DNA of 64,000 nucleotides. It comes from Mycolicibacillus trivialis (lineage in GTDB: Bacteria; Actinomycetota; Actinomycetes; Mycobacteriales; Mycobacteriaceae). A model generated the notes under the pieces. That model was not told the DNA's origin. It ran no database searches and saw only the letters and a program-made list of their open reading frames with translations. The stretch lies in NCBI RefSeq assembly GCF_002102395.1, contig NZ_LQPZ01000006.1, forward strand, positions 1-64,000, written 5' to 3'. Shown here piece after piece: positions 1-9,808 of the stretch. Every line of letters starts with the position of its first letter. Positions within the stretch are counted from its first letter, which is position 1. A program made the position numbers and the translations under genes.

Positions 1-171
<171 letters not shown>

Positions 172-183
172 GCCCGAAGAGCC

Positions 184-921
184 TCAATGTCCCCGCGCGG
201 CCGCTACCACCGCCGCGAACAGCCGCAAGTCGCCCGGGTCCTCCTCGGGATGCCACTGCACCGCGAGCACGAACCGCTCGCCGGGTGACTCGACCGCCTC
301 GATCACCCCGTCGTCGCCGCGGGCGGCCACCGTCAACCCGGCCCCGAGCTCGGCGATCGCCTGGTGGTGATAGCACGGCACCCGGGCCTGCGGTCCGAGA
401 ATCTCGGCCAGTCGGCTGCCGGCGACTGTGGTCACGCTGCGGGTGGTGAACACGGCGTCGCCCGCACAGTGGCCGTCGTGGCCGATCACCTCCGGCAGGT
501 GCTGGTGCAGGGTGCCGCCGCAGGCGACGTTGAGCAGCTGGGCGCCCCGGCAGATGCCCAGCACCGGGCGCTGCAACCGTCGGGCCGCGTCAAGCAGCGC
601 GAACTCCCACCGGTCCCGGTCGGGTTGGAACTCGTCGGTGGCCGGGTGCGCGCGCTGCCGGTAGCCGGCCGGATCCAGATCGCGCCCGCCGGTGAGCACC
701 AACCCGTCCAGGCGGCCCAGCACCGCTTCGGCGACCTCCGCGCCGCCCGGCTGCGGGGGCAGCAGCACCGGCACTCCCCGGGCGGCCACGATCGCGTCGA
801 GATAGGTGGCGGGCAGGAAACCGGCAGGCACATCCCAGATGCCGGCGCGGGCCTGCTCGCGGTAGGTGGTGACGCCCAGCAGCGGGCCGGCAACCGATGC
901 AGCCATGCCGCCCGACGTCAC
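184..921 (-). CDS. class I glutamine amidotransferase (peptidase C26, Rv2859c-like)
   Basis: A gamma-glutamyl-gamma-aminobutyrate hydrolase type enzyme of the class I glutamine amidotransferase fold. The nucleophile Cys sits in GICRGAQLLN and the His/Glu pair in QWHPEED close to the C-terminus. It probably hydrolyses a gamma-glutamyl amide in the cytoplasm; in M. tuberculosis the relative Rv2859c lies beside the glutamine synthetase glnA4. I place the start at a GTG whose last bases overlap the TGA of the upstream hydrolase (GTGA at 918-921), the coupling used repeatedly in this window. An ATG at 906 (MAASVAGPLLG) is an equally reasonable start. The exact substrate cannot be read from the sequence. 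Confidence 0.85.
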   Translation of the reverse strand: MTSGGMAASVAGPLLGVTTYREQARAGIWDVPAGFLPATYLDAIVAARGVPVLLPPQPGGAEVAEAVLGRLDGLVLTGGRDLDPAGYRQRAHPATDEFQPDRDRWEFALLDAARRLQRPVLGICRGAQLLNVACGGTLHQHLPEVIGHDGHCAGDAVFTTRSVTTVAGSRLAEILGPQARVPCYHHQAIAELGAGLTVAARGDDGVIEAVESPGERFVLAVQWHPEEDPGDLRLFAAVVAAARGH

Positions 922-1484
922 CAGGTGCTGATGCGCAGCACGATCTCGGAGGCCAGTTGTGCGGTGGCCTCCGCCGCGCTGCGTCGGCCGGCCAGATCCA
1001 CCACCCGAAAGTCGCTGTAGACGTAGGGCTGGCTGGCGTCGGCCACCCGCCGGGTCGCGTTGGTGCTGACCAGCACGGTGGTGTTGATCTCCACCGGCGG
1101 GCAGTGTTCGTCGAGCACGACGCCCTCGGTGTTGGGGGCACGGGGGTGACCGCGGTCGATGGCGACCAGGCCGGTGAAGCGGTCCAGTCGGGTCGCGGCC
1201 AGTTCCCAGGCGAGTTCCCCGCCGCCGGCGCGGTCGCCGACCACCACACCCCAGCGGATGTCCAGCGAGTCCATGATGCCGACCACCGACTTCGGGCTGA
1301 GCCGCGGATCGGGGCCGATGACCACCGTGCGCAGATGCGCAGTGTGCAACCGGCGGCAGACCGCGTCGTAGGCGGCGACCGTGCGCTGCGCCGCGCTGAG
1401 CATGACGACCACCGGGCTCCCCTCGGGACCGGCCACGTCGACCGGTATGGGGAACCCGTCGACGGTCGTCATGGTCGAGGGCAT
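918..1484 (-). CDS. short alpha/beta-hydrolase-like protein lacking the nucleophile
   Basis: A 188-residue protein with the beginning of an alpha/beta hydrolase fold: a strand VVVMLSA, then a pattern resembling a nucleophile elbow, [11 protein letters not shown]. In active family members the elbow is G-x-Ser-x-G; here the central position is Arg. No later Asp/His pair is obvious and the protein is shorter than the usual 250-300 residues. It is therefore probably non-catalytic or a degraded copy. It is the upstream partner of the amidotransferase, with overlapping stop and start. An ATG four codons downstream (MTTVDGF, 1472) could also start the protein. The fold assignment is an inference. 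Confidence 0.6.
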   Translation of the reverse strand: MPSTMTTVDGFPIPVDVAGPEGSPVVVMLSAAQRTVAAYDAVCRRLHTAHLRTVVIGPDPRLSPKSVVGIMDSLDIRWGVVVGDRAGGGELAWELAATRLDRFTGLVAIDRGHPRAPNTEGVVLDEHCPPVEINTTVLVSTNATRRVADASQPYVYSDFRVVDLAGRRSAAEATAQLASEIVLRISTW

Positions 1485-1538
1485 TTCCGCAGGCTACCGG
1501 CGTCGGGCCCGGTTGGGGGCGTTTTGGTGCGGCTGGGC

Positions 1539-3026
1539 TTACTCCCGCAATCCTGAGACCAGCGTCGGCCGTGCCGGCGGCCCGTCCGCCAGCAGGCCGA
1601 CGAGCGCCCCGAGGTCGAGGTGCGCGACGAGCAGGTCGGCGATCCGGTCGAGTTGCGCGTCGCGCCGCGCGGCGACGTCCACATCGTCGGCGACGACGAA
1701 GCCGTCCCGGCCCGCGGCCGCCGCGGCCTCGGCTAGCCAGCCCCGGCGGAAGGCGTCGTTGTCGAACAGGCCGTGCCAGTGGGTGCCGTAGACGCCGTCG
1801 CGTCGCCAACCCTGCGCGGCGCCGTCGGCGGCGAACCAGGTGTCCGCCGCGCAGCGGCGCAGCCGGCCGTGCCGGATCTCGTAGCCGGTCATCGGGTGCT
1901 GCCAGCGGCGCAGCAACTTGACCGGCTCGAACTCGATGTCAGCGTCGAGCAGGCCCAGCCCGGTCATCGCTGTGCCGTCGATGATGGTGCGGGCCAGCAT
2001 CTGGAATCCGCCGCACAGGCCCAGCACCGGCCGCCCGGCCTCGGCGTGTGCGATCACCGCGTCGGCCAGCCCGCAGGTGCGTAACCAGCCCAGGTCGGCG
2101 AGGGTGGACTTGCTGCCCGGCAGCACCAGCACGTCGGTGTCGGCGGCGTCGGCAGGGTCGGTGATCCAACGGACCAACACCCCGGGTTCGCAGGCCAGCG
2201 CCTCCACGTCGGTGGAGTTGGAGATCCGCGGCAGCCGGATCGCGCCGATGCGCAGCCACTGGTCACCGCGTGGCGGCCGGGGTGAGCCCAACACCCGGTG
2301 CGCCTGCACCGACACCGAGTCCTCGGCGTCGAGCCACAACTCCGGCGCGTAGGGCAGCACCCCGTAGGTCGGCCTTCCGGTGAGCCCGGCGAGTTGGTCC
2401 AGCCCCGGTTGCAGCAATCCCGGGTCACCGCGGAACTTGTTGACGACGAACCCGGCGATCAGCGCCTGGTCGGCCGGGTCGAGCACTGCGACGGTGCCGT
2501 ACAGGTGTGCCAGCAGTCCACCGCGGTCGATGTCGCCGACCACCACGACCGGCAGGCCTGCCGCCCGGGCCAGGCCCATGTTGCTCAGATCTGTTGCGCG
2601 TAGGTTGATCTCGGCCGGTGAACCCGCACCTTCACAGATGACCGCGTCGAATTCGGCGCGCAGCCCGGCCAGCTCATCGGCGACCACTCCGGCCAACCGC
2701 TCCCGGTGGGTGAAATAGTCTGCGGCGCTGACGGTGTCGACGACGCGGCCACGGACCACCAGCTGTGACGTGGAGTCACTGCCGGGTTTGAGCAGGATCG
2801 GGTTGAACCGGACCGACGGCTCCAGCCCGGCGGCGCGGGCCTGCACCGCCTGCGCGCGGCCGATCTCCCCGCCTTCGGCGGTGACCACCGAGTTGTTGGA
2901 CATGTTCTGTGCCTTGAACGGCGCCACCCGCACGCCGTCGCGGGCCAGCACCCGGCACAGGCCGGCGACCACCAGCGATTTGCCGGCGTCGGAGCTGGTG
3001 CCGGCCACCAGCAGCGCGCCGCTCAC
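1539..3026 (-). CDS. cobQ: cobyric acid synthase CobQ
   Basis: ATP- and glutamine-dependent amidation of adenosylcobyrinic diamide to cobyric acid in cobalamin synthesis. The 495-residue protein starts with the dethiobiotin-synthetase-like nucleotide domain (GTSSDAGKS near residue 10, then KAQNMSNNS) and ends with a class I glutaminase domain with Cys in [11 protein letters not shown] and His in YGTHWHGL. Length matches the mycobacterial enzyme (494 in Rv0255c). It lies 4 bases after map, so it is likely transcribed with it; in M. tuberculosis cobQ1 is elsewhere, beside cobU. No cobalamin riboswitch is visible upstream. Confidence 0.95.
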   Translation of the reverse strand: MSGALLVAGTSSDAGKSLVVAGLCRVLARDGVRVAPFKAQNMSNNSVVTAEGGEIGRAQAVQARAAGLEPSVRFNPILLKPGSDSTSQLVVRGRVVDTVSAADYFTHRERLAGVVADELAGLRAEFDAVICEGAGSPAEINLRATDLSNMGLARAAGLPVVVVGDIDRGGLLAHLYGTVAVLDPADQALIAGFVVNKFRGDPGLLQPGLDQLAGLTGRPTYGVLPYAPELWLDAEDSVSVQAHRVLGSPRPPRGDQWLRIGAIRLPRISNSTDVEALACEPGVLVRWITDPADAADTDVLVLPGSKSTLADLGWLRTCGLADAVIAHAEAGRPVLGLCGGFQMLARTIIDGTAMTGLGLLDADIEFEPVKLLRRWQHPMTGYEIRHGRLRRCAADTWFAADGAAQGWRRDGVYGTHWHGLFDNDAFRRGWLAEAAAAAGRDGFVVADDVDVAARRDAQLDRIADLLVAHLDLGALVGLLADGPPARPTLVSGLRE

Positions 3027-3030
3027 CGGG

Positions 3031-3888
3031 TCACGGCAGGGTGAGGATCTCAGCGCCGGTGTCGGTGACCACCAGCGTGTGCTCGAACTGCGCGGTCCAC
3101 TTGCGGTCCCGGGTCACCACGGTCCAGTCGTCGTCCCAGATCTCGTACTCCAGCGAACCGAGGTTGATCATCGGTTCGATGGTGAAGGTCATGCCGGGTT
3201 CGATGACGGTCTGCACGGCCGGCTGGTCATAGTGCAGGACCACCAGACCGTTGTGGAACGTGGTGCCGATGCCGTGGCCGGTGAAGTCGCGGACGACGTT
3301 GTAGCCGAACCGGTTCGCGTAGGCCTCGATGACCCGGCCGATCACCGACAACGCCCGACCGGGCTTGACGGCCTTGATGGCGCGCATCATCGCTTCCTCG
3401 GTGCGCTCCACCAGCAGCCGGTGCTCCTCGCTGACGTCGCCGGACAGGAAGGTGGCGTTCGTGTCGCCGTGCACACCGTCGATGTAGGCGGTGACGTCGA
3501 TGTTGACGATGTCGCCGTCGGCGAGCACGGTGGAGTCCGGGATGCCGTGGCAGATCACCTCGTTGACCGAGGTGCAGCAGGATTTCGGGTAGCCCTTGTA
3601 ACCCAGGGTCGACGGGTAGGCGCCGTGGTCGACCATGTAGTCGTGGGCGATGCGGTCCAGTTCGTCGGTGGTCACCCCGGGCGCGACGGCGGCGCCGGCC
3701 TCGGCGAGCGCGCCGGCCGCGATACGCCCGGCGATGCGCATCTTCTCGATCACCTCGGGTGTCTGGACCCAGGGTTCGCTGCCCTCGTCGGCGGTGGGTT
3801 TGCCGACGTATTCCGGGCGGGCGATGGACTTGGGCACCGGCAGTGTCGGGGAGACGACGCCGGGGCTCAGTGCGGCACGAACGGACAT
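3031..3888 (-). CDS. map: methionine aminopeptidase, type Ic
   Basis: Removes the initiator methionine from nascent proteins. The 285 residues match M. tuberculosis MapB exactly in length. All metal ligands are visible: His in ICHGIP, Asp in NIDVT, Asp in HGDTNA, His in [10 protein letters not shown], Glu in TIEPMI and Glu in AQFEHT. The N-terminal extension is proline-rich ([15 protein letters not shown]), the ribosome/SH3-interacting tail of type Ic enzymes. It starts at an ATG 13 bases after the DUF1707 gene and precedes cobQ. Confidence 0.97.
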   Translation of the reverse strand: MSVRAALSPGVVSPTLPVPKSIARPEYVGKPTADEGSEPWVQTPEVIEKMRIAGRIAAGALAEAGAAVAPGVTTDELDRIAHDYMVDHGAYPSTLGYKGYPKSCCTSVNEVICHGIPDSTVLADGDIVNIDVTAYIDGVHGDTNATFLSGDVSEEHRLLVERTEEAMMRAIKAVKPGRALSVIGRVIEAYANRFGYNVVRDFTGHGIGTTFHNGLVVLHYDQPAVQTVIEPGMTFTIEPMINLGSLEYEIWDDDWTVVTRDRKWTAQFEHTLVVTDTGAEILTLP

Positions 3889-3901
3889 CAGGCCAGCTTA
3901 G

Positions 3902-4489
3902 TCAGGATCGGTGCCGCCGCAGGAACGACCGTCGCCGCGGCCCGCGGATCTCCACCGAGCCGCAGATCATCCGGCCGGTGAACACCACGTGCGGCACCCC
4001 TTCGGCCTGCGGCGCTTTGCGGCGGTCCCGGACGCTGCCGACGAAGGCCTGCACGTCGTCGATCGAGGCGCTCGCGCCTGCGGGCAACCGCACCTGCACC
4101 GACCCGAACCGCATGTCGAGCTCGATGATCACCACCGGCCCGGCGAAGCGGGCCCGGGTCAGGTCCAGGTCCACCGAACCCATCCGGCGCACCAGCGCCA
4201 GCCGGGTCGGCACCACCCATTCGCCGTGGCGTTTCAGTGAGCCGGCCCAGCCGCGCAGCTCCACCCGGTCGGTGGTGGAGGTGGCGATCGCGCCGGGTCC
4301 GGGCAGGTCCTCGACCAGGGCGTCGAGCTCGGGGCGCAGCCGAGCGTGCGACACCGCGACCGAGCGCTGTTCGAATTCGTCGATGTCGATCAGGCCGAGG
4401 GCGACCGCGCGGTGCAACCTGCGCAGGGTGCCGTTGCGGTCGGCGTCGGAAATCCGCAGCGCGACGGGGTTCTCACCGATGTCGGTCAT
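3902..4489 (-). CDS. DUF1707 domain protein (Rv2862c-like)
   Basis: A 195-residue protein. The N-terminal third has the DUF1707 (SHOCT-like) pattern, starting with LRISDADRNGTLRRL and including DIDEFEQRS. The remainder looks like the C-terminal beta-rich domain of cell-wall-active or LiaF-type proteins (FGSVQVRLP, CGSVEIRGP). No signal peptide or membrane segment is seen. Function is unknown. Position beside map and size match Rv2862c of M. tuberculosis (194 residues). Confidence 0.85.
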   Translation of the reverse strand: MTDIGENPVALRISDADRNGTLRRLHRAVALGLIDIDEFEQRSVAVSHARLRPELDALVEDLPGPGAIATSTTDRVELRGWAGSLKRHGEWVVPTRLALVRRMGSVDLDLTRARFAGPVVIIELDMRFGSVQVRLPAGASASIDDVQAFVGSVRDRRKAPQAEGVPHVVFTGRMICGSVEIRGPRRRSFLRRHRS

Positions 4490-4588
4490 GGCTCTTCCTG
4501 ACGTGCTCGGGGCCGAGCTGGGCGTTCAGCCGCGAGCCTACCCGGACACCACCCCGCGTCGTCCAGACCGGACAGCCGGACCGGCAGG

Positions 4589-6394
4589 TCAGACCAGGAA
4601 GTCGCCGGGTAGGCCCTCGAGCATGGTCTTGGTCATCCGCACCGCGTACTCCGAGCTGCCGCCACCGATGATCAGCGAGGCGAACGCCATGTCGCCGCGG
4701 AAACCGGCGAACCAGGAGTGCGAGCCGCCCTGGTACTCCGCTTCCCCGGTCTTGCCGAACACCGGGCCGCAGTCGGCGATCTCGCGGGCGGTGCCGTTGG
4801 TGACCGCCAGCCGCATCATCGAGCGCAGCCCCTCGATCATCGCCGGGCTGACCGGGGCGGCCTCGCCGACGGTCTCGGTGGGCCGACCGACGATCAGCTG
4901 CGGCACCGGGGTCTTGCCCGCGGCCACGGTGGCGGCCGCCAGCGCCACCCCGAACGGGCTGGCCAGCACCCGGCCCTGACCGAAGCCGTCCTCGGTGCGT
5001 TCCACCAGGTCGACGGTGGGCGGCACCGAGCCGGTCACCGTGTTGATCCCGGCGACGTGGTAGTCCAGCCCGATGCCGTAGCGGGCGGCCGCCTGGGTGA
5101 GTCCGCGCGGCGGCATCCGGCTGGCCAGTTCGGCGAAGGTGGTGTTGCAGGAGCTGGCGAACGCGCGCGACAGCGGCACCGCGCCGAGGTCGAAGCGGTT
5201 GTAGTTCGACACCACCCGATGACCGATGTCGACGGTTCCCGGGCAGCCCAGCAGCGTGTTGGGGGTGGCCAGATCCCGTTCGATCGCCGCGCCCGCGGTG
5301 ATGATCTTGAACGTCGAACCCGGCGGGTAGAGCCCGGTGGTGGCCACCGGGCCCTCGCGGTCGGCGGCGGCGTTCTGCGCGACGGCCAGGATCTCTCCGG
5401 TCGAGGGTTTGATCACCACCATCATCGCCGGCCCGCCGCGCATGTCGACCGCGTTCTGGGCGGCGGTCTGCACGGCGCGGTCCAGGGTGATCGAGACCGA
5501 CGGGGCCGGGGTCGGCGCCTCCTCGTGCAGCACCGCGACGTCGACGCCGTTCTGGTTGACGGTCACCACCCGCCAGCCCGACTCGCCGTCGAGGTCGTCG
5601 ACGACGACCTGCTTGACCTGGTTGACCAGGGCGGGCGCGAACTTCTCGTCGGTGGGCATCAGTTCGGCGAGCGGGGTGACGACCACCCCGGGCAGCTCGC
5701 CGATGAGCGGGGCGACCCGGTTGTGGTCGTCGCGGCGCAGGGTGATCAGATCCCGCGGCCCGGTCAGCGAGCTGGCCTCCTCGGCCAGCGCCTGCGGGTC
5801 GTTGAAGGTCTCGTCGAAGGGGTGCAGCGCGCCGATCACCGCCTGCGCGGTGCGCATCAGCTCGGGTCCGGCGAGCTTGGCGTCCAGGGCGTAGTGGTAG
5901 AGGTAGCCGGGCACCAGCACGTTGGTGCCGCTGGCCTCGTTGACCGAGGCGCGCTGCGCCGGGGTGGACTGCAGCGCGAAGGTCTGGTTCTCCCCGAGCT
6001 TGGGATGCAGGTCGGTGGCGTTCCAGCGCACCTGCCAACTGCCCTCGTTGCGCACCATCTTCAGCTGCCCGTCGTAGGCCCAGGTGCGGTTCTTCGGCAG
6101 GTGCCAGGTGTAGCGGTAGGCGACGGTGCCGGTGTCCTCGGTGTAGCGGGAGCCGAGGATCTGGGCGTCGAGGTGGCTGGCCTGCAGCCCCGCCCAGGCC
6201 GTGTTGAGCGCGTCGCGGGCGTCGTCGGGGCTGTCGCTGAGCGCGGCGGCGGCCACCGTGTCGCCGGTGGACAGCGCGGCGAAGAACTGCTCGGCGATCG
6301 GCGCCGGGCCGTCGGGGCGCGGGGTGCAGGCGCTGAGCAGTCCGACCGTCAGGGCGACGACCGCCGCCGATGCCAGTGAGGTTTTTGTTGCCAT
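4589..6394 (-). CDS. penicillin-binding lipoprotein (D,D-transpeptidase)
   Basis: A class B penicillin-binding protein that cross-links peptidoglycan, anchored as a lipoprotein: residues 1-23 form a signal peptide ending in the lipobox LLSAC. Next come an NTF2-like domain (MecA N-terminal type), a dimerisation domain and the transpeptidase domain with the three active-site motifs SxxK (GSTFKII), SxN (SSCNTTF) and KTG (FGKTGEAE). The 601 residues match Rv2864c (603). The gene is the target class of beta-lactams. The 99-base gap to DUF1707 and 94-base gap to the GNAT gene suggest a separate transcript. Confidence 0.95.
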   Translation of the reverse strand: MATKTSLASAAVVALTVGLLSACTPRPDGPAPIAEQFFAALSTGDTVAAAALSDSPDDARDALNTAWAGLQASHLDAQILGSRYTEDTGTVAYRYTWHLPKNRTWAYDGQLKMVRNEGSWQVRWNATDLHPKLGENQTFALQSTPAQRASVNEASGTNVLVPGYLYHYALDAKLAGPELMRTAQAVIGALHPFDETFNDPQALAEEASSLTGPRDLITLRRDDHNRVAPLIGELPGVVVTPLAELMPTDEKFAPALVNQVKQVVVDDLDGESGWRVVTVNQNGVDVAVLHEEAPTPAPSVSITLDRAVQTAAQNAVDMRGGPAMMVVIKPSTGEILAVAQNAAADREGPVATTGLYPPGSTFKIITAGAAIERDLATPNTLLGCPGTVDIGHRVVSNYNRFDLGAVPLSRAFASSCNTTFAELASRMPPRGLTQAAARYGIGLDYHVAGINTVTGSVPPTVDLVERTEDGFGQGRVLASPFGVALAAATVAAGKTPVPQLIVGRPTETVGEAAPVSPAMIEGLRSMMRLAVTNGTAREIADCGPVFGKTGEAEYQGGSHSWFAGFRGDMAFASLIIGGGSSEYAVRMTKTMLEGLPGDFLV

Positions 6395-6488
6395 TGAGGC
6401 TGATGTTAAAAGCCGGGTGGGGCGAAACGGTGGAGGCGCACCGAAACCGGTCCGTGACCGCGTCGTGTCGCGGCCGTGTCACGACGTG

Positions 6489-7343
6489 TCAGTCGAGCAG
6501 CACGGTCGCGAACGTGCCGACCGTGGCGAACCCCACCCGCTGGTAGGTGGCCAGCGCGACGGTGTTGAAGTCGTTGACGTACAGGCTGGCCACCCGGCCG
6601 GTGCCGACGATCACCGCCGCCAGCGCCGCGGTGCCGGCGGCGCCCAGCCCGCGGCCCCGGTGCTCGGGGTGCACCCACACCCCCTGGATCTGGCTGACTG
6701 CCGGGGACTGCGCGCCGACCTCGGCCTTGAACACCACCTCGCCGTCCTCGAACCGTGCCCAGGCGCGCCCGGCGGCGATCAACGCGGCCAACCGGCGCCG
6801 GTAGCTGCGGCCGCCGTCACCGAGACGCGGGTCGACCCCCACCTCGCCGATGAACATATCGACGGCCGCCACCTGGTAGGCGTCGATCTCCTCGGGGCGC
6901 ACCTGACGCACCTCGGTGTCCAGCGGACAGCGCGGGAAGGTGTCCAGCGCCATCAGCGGCTGGCACGCCCGCACGTCGCGGGCCGGACCCCAGGTGTGCG
7001 ACAGCCGTTCCCACATCGGCAGCACCAGCTCGGCGTGACCGACCAGCGAGGAGCAGCGCCGCACGACGCTCATCGCCTTGTCGGCGAAGGCGGCCAGGTC
7101 GTCGGGTCCGCCGCGCAGCGGGACGAGGTTGGCCCCGGCGTAACACAGCGATTCGTCCACCCCGCGCCGCGTCCACAGCTCGCCGCCGATGGCGGCCGGG
7201 TCCACCCCCTGCTCGGCGACCCGGGCGGCGACCATGCAGGAACCGACCGGGTCCTCGTCGAGCACTCGGCGCACGGCGGCGGCGTCGCGCACCAGTGACA
7301 CGCGATGCTCGCCGACCAGGCGGAACAGCGGCGGAGCGGACAT
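6489..7343 (-). CDS. DUF4081/GNAT acetyltransferase (Rv2867c-like)
   Basis: A 284-residue protein, the same length as Rv2867c. The N-terminal half is the DUF4081 region (FRLVGEHRVSLVRD...). The C-terminal half is a GNAT domain with the acetyl-CoA loop in EHRGRGLGAAGTAAL and a YVNDFNTVALATYQRVGF motif-B region. It presumably N-acetylates a small molecule or peptide; the substrate is not known. It lies 36 bases after ispG in the same direction, and this order (ispG then GNAT) is conserved in mycobacteria. Confidence 0.9.
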   Translation of the reverse strand: MSAPPLFRLVGEHRVSLVRDAAAVRRVLDEDPVGSCMVAARVAEQGVDPAAIGGELWTRRGVDESLCYAGANLVPLRGGPDDLAAFADKAMSVVRRCSSLVGHAELVLPMWERLSHTWGPARDVRACQPLMALDTFPRCPLDTEVRQVRPEEIDAYQVAAVDMFIGEVGVDPRLGDGGRSYRRRLAALIAAGRAWARFEDGEVVFKAEVGAQSPAVSQIQGVWVHPEHRGRGLGAAGTAALAAVIVGTGRVASLYVNDFNTVALATYQRVGFATVGTFATVLLD

Positions 7344-7379
7344 CGTGACTCTTTTCCGCGGTGGGTTGGGCTCTGGGCT

Positions 7380-8558
7380 TCAGCCTACGGTGATCGTCGG
7401 CGAACCGCTGGTTGTTGCGTCCGGATCCGCGTCCGGGTCGATCTCGTAGCCCTTCTCCGCGGCGATCCGTAGCGCCTCTTCGATCAGGGTCTCGACGATC
7501 TGCGCCTCCGGGACGGTCTTGATCACCTCACCCTTGACGAAGATCTGGCCCTTGCCGTTGCCCGACGCCACGCCCAGGTCGGCCTCGCGGGCCTCACCGG
7601 GGCCGTTGACCACACAGCCCATCACCGCCACCCGCAGTGGCACGTCGAGGCCCTCCAGCCCGGCGGTGACCTCGTTGGCCAGCGTGTAGACATCGACCTG
7701 GGCCCGCCCGCACGACGGGCAGGACACGATCTCCAGACCGCGCGGCCGCAGGTTCAGCGACTCCAGGATCTGGTTGCCGACCTTGACCTCCTCCACCGGC
7801 GGCGCCGACAACGACACCCGGATGGTGTCGCCGATGCCCCGGGAGAGCAGCGCACCGAAGGCCACCGCGGATTTGATGGTGCCCTGGAAGGCCGGGCCGG
7901 CCTCGGTCACCCCCAGATGCAGCGGGTAGCTGCACTGCTCGGCGAGCTGCTCGTAGGCGGCGACCATCACCACCGGGTCGTTGTGCTTGACGCTGATCTT
8001 GAGGTCGGAGAACCCGTGCTCCTCGAAGAGGGAGGCCTCCCACAGGGCCGACTCGACCAGCGCCTCCGGGGTGGCCTTGCCGTACTTGGCCAGCATCCGC
8101 GGATCCAGCGAGCCGGCGTTGACCCCGATCCGGATCGGGATGCAGGCGTCACCGGCGGCCTTGGCGACCTCCTTGACCCGGCCGTCGAACTCCTTGATGT
8201 TGCCGGGGTTGACCCGCACCGCCGCGCAGCCGGCATCGATCGCGGCGAAGATGTACTTCGGCTGGAAGTGGATGTCGGCGATCACCGGCAGTTGGCTCTT
8301 GCGGGCGATCGCGGCCAGCGCGTCGGCGTCCTCCTGGCGCGGGCAGGCCACCCGCACGATGTCACAACCCGCCGCGGTGAGCTCGGCGATCTGCTGCAGG
8401 GTGGAGTTGATGTCGTGGGTTTTGGTGGTGCACATCGACTGCACCGAGATCGGGTAGTTGCTGCCCACGCCGACATCGCCGACCATCAGCTGGCGTGTCG
8501 GGCGCCGCGGCGCCAGGGTGGGCGCCGGAGTCCCCGGCATCCCCAGGCCGACGGTCAT
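7380..8558 (-). CDS. ispG: 4-hydroxy-3-methylbut-2-enyl diphosphate synthase IspG (GcpE)
   Basis: Seventh step of the non-mevalonate isoprenoid pathway: reductive ring opening of MEcPP to HMBPP with a 4Fe-4S cluster. The 392-residue protein has the TIM barrel followed by the cluster-binding domain with Cys ligands in SCPSCGR and [11 protein letters not shown]. The ATG at 8558 is preceded by an AAGGAGAG sequence about 8 bases upstream. It is clustered with dxr of the same pathway and the protease rip1, an arrangement shared by mycobacteria. Confidence 0.97.
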   Translation of the reverse strand: MTVGLGMPGTPAPTLAPRRPTRQLMVGDVGVGSNYPISVQSMCTTKTHDINSTLQQIAELTAAGCDIVRVACPRQEDADALAAIARKSQLPVIADIHFQPKYIFAAIDAGCAAVRVNPGNIKEFDGRVKEVAKAAGDACIPIRIGVNAGSLDPRMLAKYGKATPEALVESALWEASLFEEHGFSDLKISVKHNDPVVMVAAYEQLAEQCSYPLHLGVTEAGPAFQGTIKSAVAFGALLSRGIGDTIRVSLSAPPVEEVKVGNQILESLNLRPRGLEIVSCPSCGRAQVDVYTLANEVTAGLEGLDVPLRVAVMGCVVNGPGEAREADLGVASGNGKGQIFVKGEVIKTVPEAQIVETLIEEALRIAAEKGYEIDPDADPDATTSGSPTITVG

Positions 8559-8593
8559 GGCTTCTCTCCTTTGTCGGGTCCTTAGTCGGGTAC

Positions 8594-9808
8594 CTACTGG
8601 AATATCTTGATCGGATTGACCACATCGGCGGTCACGGTCAGCAGCATGTAGCCGACCACCAACACCAAGACTACGTAGGTCGCCGGCATCAGCTTGAGGT
8701 AGTCGACCGGGGCGCCCGCGACCATCCCGCGCGCCGAGCGGATCATGTTGCGGATCTTCTCGTAGGCGGCGATGGCGATGTGGCCGCCGTCGAACGGCAG
8801 CAGCGGCACCAGGTTGATCGCGCCGAGCACGAAGTTCAGCTGGGCCAGGAAGAACCAGAACGCCACCCACAGGCCGCGGTCGACGGTGTCGCCGCCGATG
8901 ATGCTGGCGCCGACGACGCTGATCGGGGTGTCCAGGCCGCGTTCCCCACCGCCGATGGCGTGCACCAGCGCGCCGACCTTGGTGGGGATCGCGATCAACG
9001 CCTTGCCCAGTTCCACGGCCAGCCCGCCGGTGAACGCGAAGGTGCCCGGGACCGCCGAGACCACGTTGTAGTGGGTGGGGCCGGGCACCGCGGCGCCCAC
9101 CCCGATCGCGCCCACGGTGACCGGGGCGGCCTCGCCGCTGTCGGGGTCGGCGACCCAGCGCTGGGTGGGGGTCACGTCGACGTAGGTGGTCAGGGTTTCG
9201 CCGTCGCGTTCGACGACGATCGGGACGATGCCGTGGCTGTCGCGGACCGCGGCGGCCAGCCCGGCGAAGTCCTCGACCGGGGTGTCGCCGACCCGTACGA
9301 CGGTGTCGCCGGCCCGGATGCCCGCGGCGGCGGCCGGTCCGGGCCCGCTGCACTGGCCCAGTTCGCCCTGGGTGACCTCCGGGGCGACGCAGGCGGTGTC
9401 GCCGATGACCGCGGCGGTCGGCGGGTGCAGGCTGGGCAGCCCCCACACGATCGCGATGACGTAGATCAGCACCAGGCCGATGGCGAAGTTCATGGCGGGC
9501 CCGGCGGCCAGCACCGCGATCCGCCGCCAGGCGGCCTGCTTGTACATGGCGCGGTCTTCCTCGTCGGGCGCGAGGTCTTCCACGGCGGTCATCCCGGCGA
9601 TGTCGCAGAACCCGCCGGCCGGGATGGCCTTGAGCCCGTATTCGGTGTCGCCGCGGCGGGTGGACCACAGTGTCGGGCCGAAGCCGACGAAGTAGCGGCG
9701 CACCTTCATCCCGGTGGCGCGCGCCACCCACATGTGTCCGCACTCGTGCAGGGCCACCGAGACCAGGATGGCCACGGCGAACAGCACGATGCCCAGGGTG
9801 AACATCAT
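8594..9808 (-). CDS. rip1: site-2 protease Rip1 (RseP family zinc metalloprotease)
   Basis: Intramembrane zinc protease that cleaves anti-sigma factors in the membrane. It has the HExxH zinc motif within the first membrane segment (ALHECGHMW), a central PDZ domain ([18 protein letters not shown]) and the third ligand region LLPFDGGHI. With the start at 9808 ([10 protein letters not shown]) the length is 404 residues, exactly that of the M. tuberculosis protein. The start overlaps the dxr stop (ATGATGA), so the two are translationally coupled. Longer in-frame readings upstream lie inside dxr and are rejected. Confidence 0.96.
   Translation of the reverse strand: MMFTLGIVLFAVAILVSVALHECGHMWVARATGMKVRRYFVGFGPTLWSTRRGDTEYGLKAIPAGGFCDIAGMTAVEDLAPDEEDRAMYKQAAWRRIAVLAAGPAMNFAIGLVLIYVIAIVWGLPSLHPPTAAVIGDTACVAPEVTQGELGQCSGPGPAAAAGIRAGDTVVRVGDTPVEDFAGLAAAVRDSHGIVPIVVERDGETLTTYVDVTPTQRWVADPDSGEAAPVTVGAIGVGAAVPGPTHYNVVSAVPGTFAFTGGLAVELGKALIAIPTKVGALVHAIGGGERGLDTPISVVGASIIGGDTVDRGLWVAFWFFLAQLNFVLGAINLVPLLPFDGGHIAIAAYEKIRNMIRSARGMVAGAPVDYLKLMPATYVVLVLVVGYMLLTVTADVVNPIKIFQ

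Noticed and set aside
3027..3030. Cobalamin riboswitch before cobQ
   Set aside because: Only 4 bases separate map and cobQ, and no riboswitch-like structure or B12 box is seen upstream of map.
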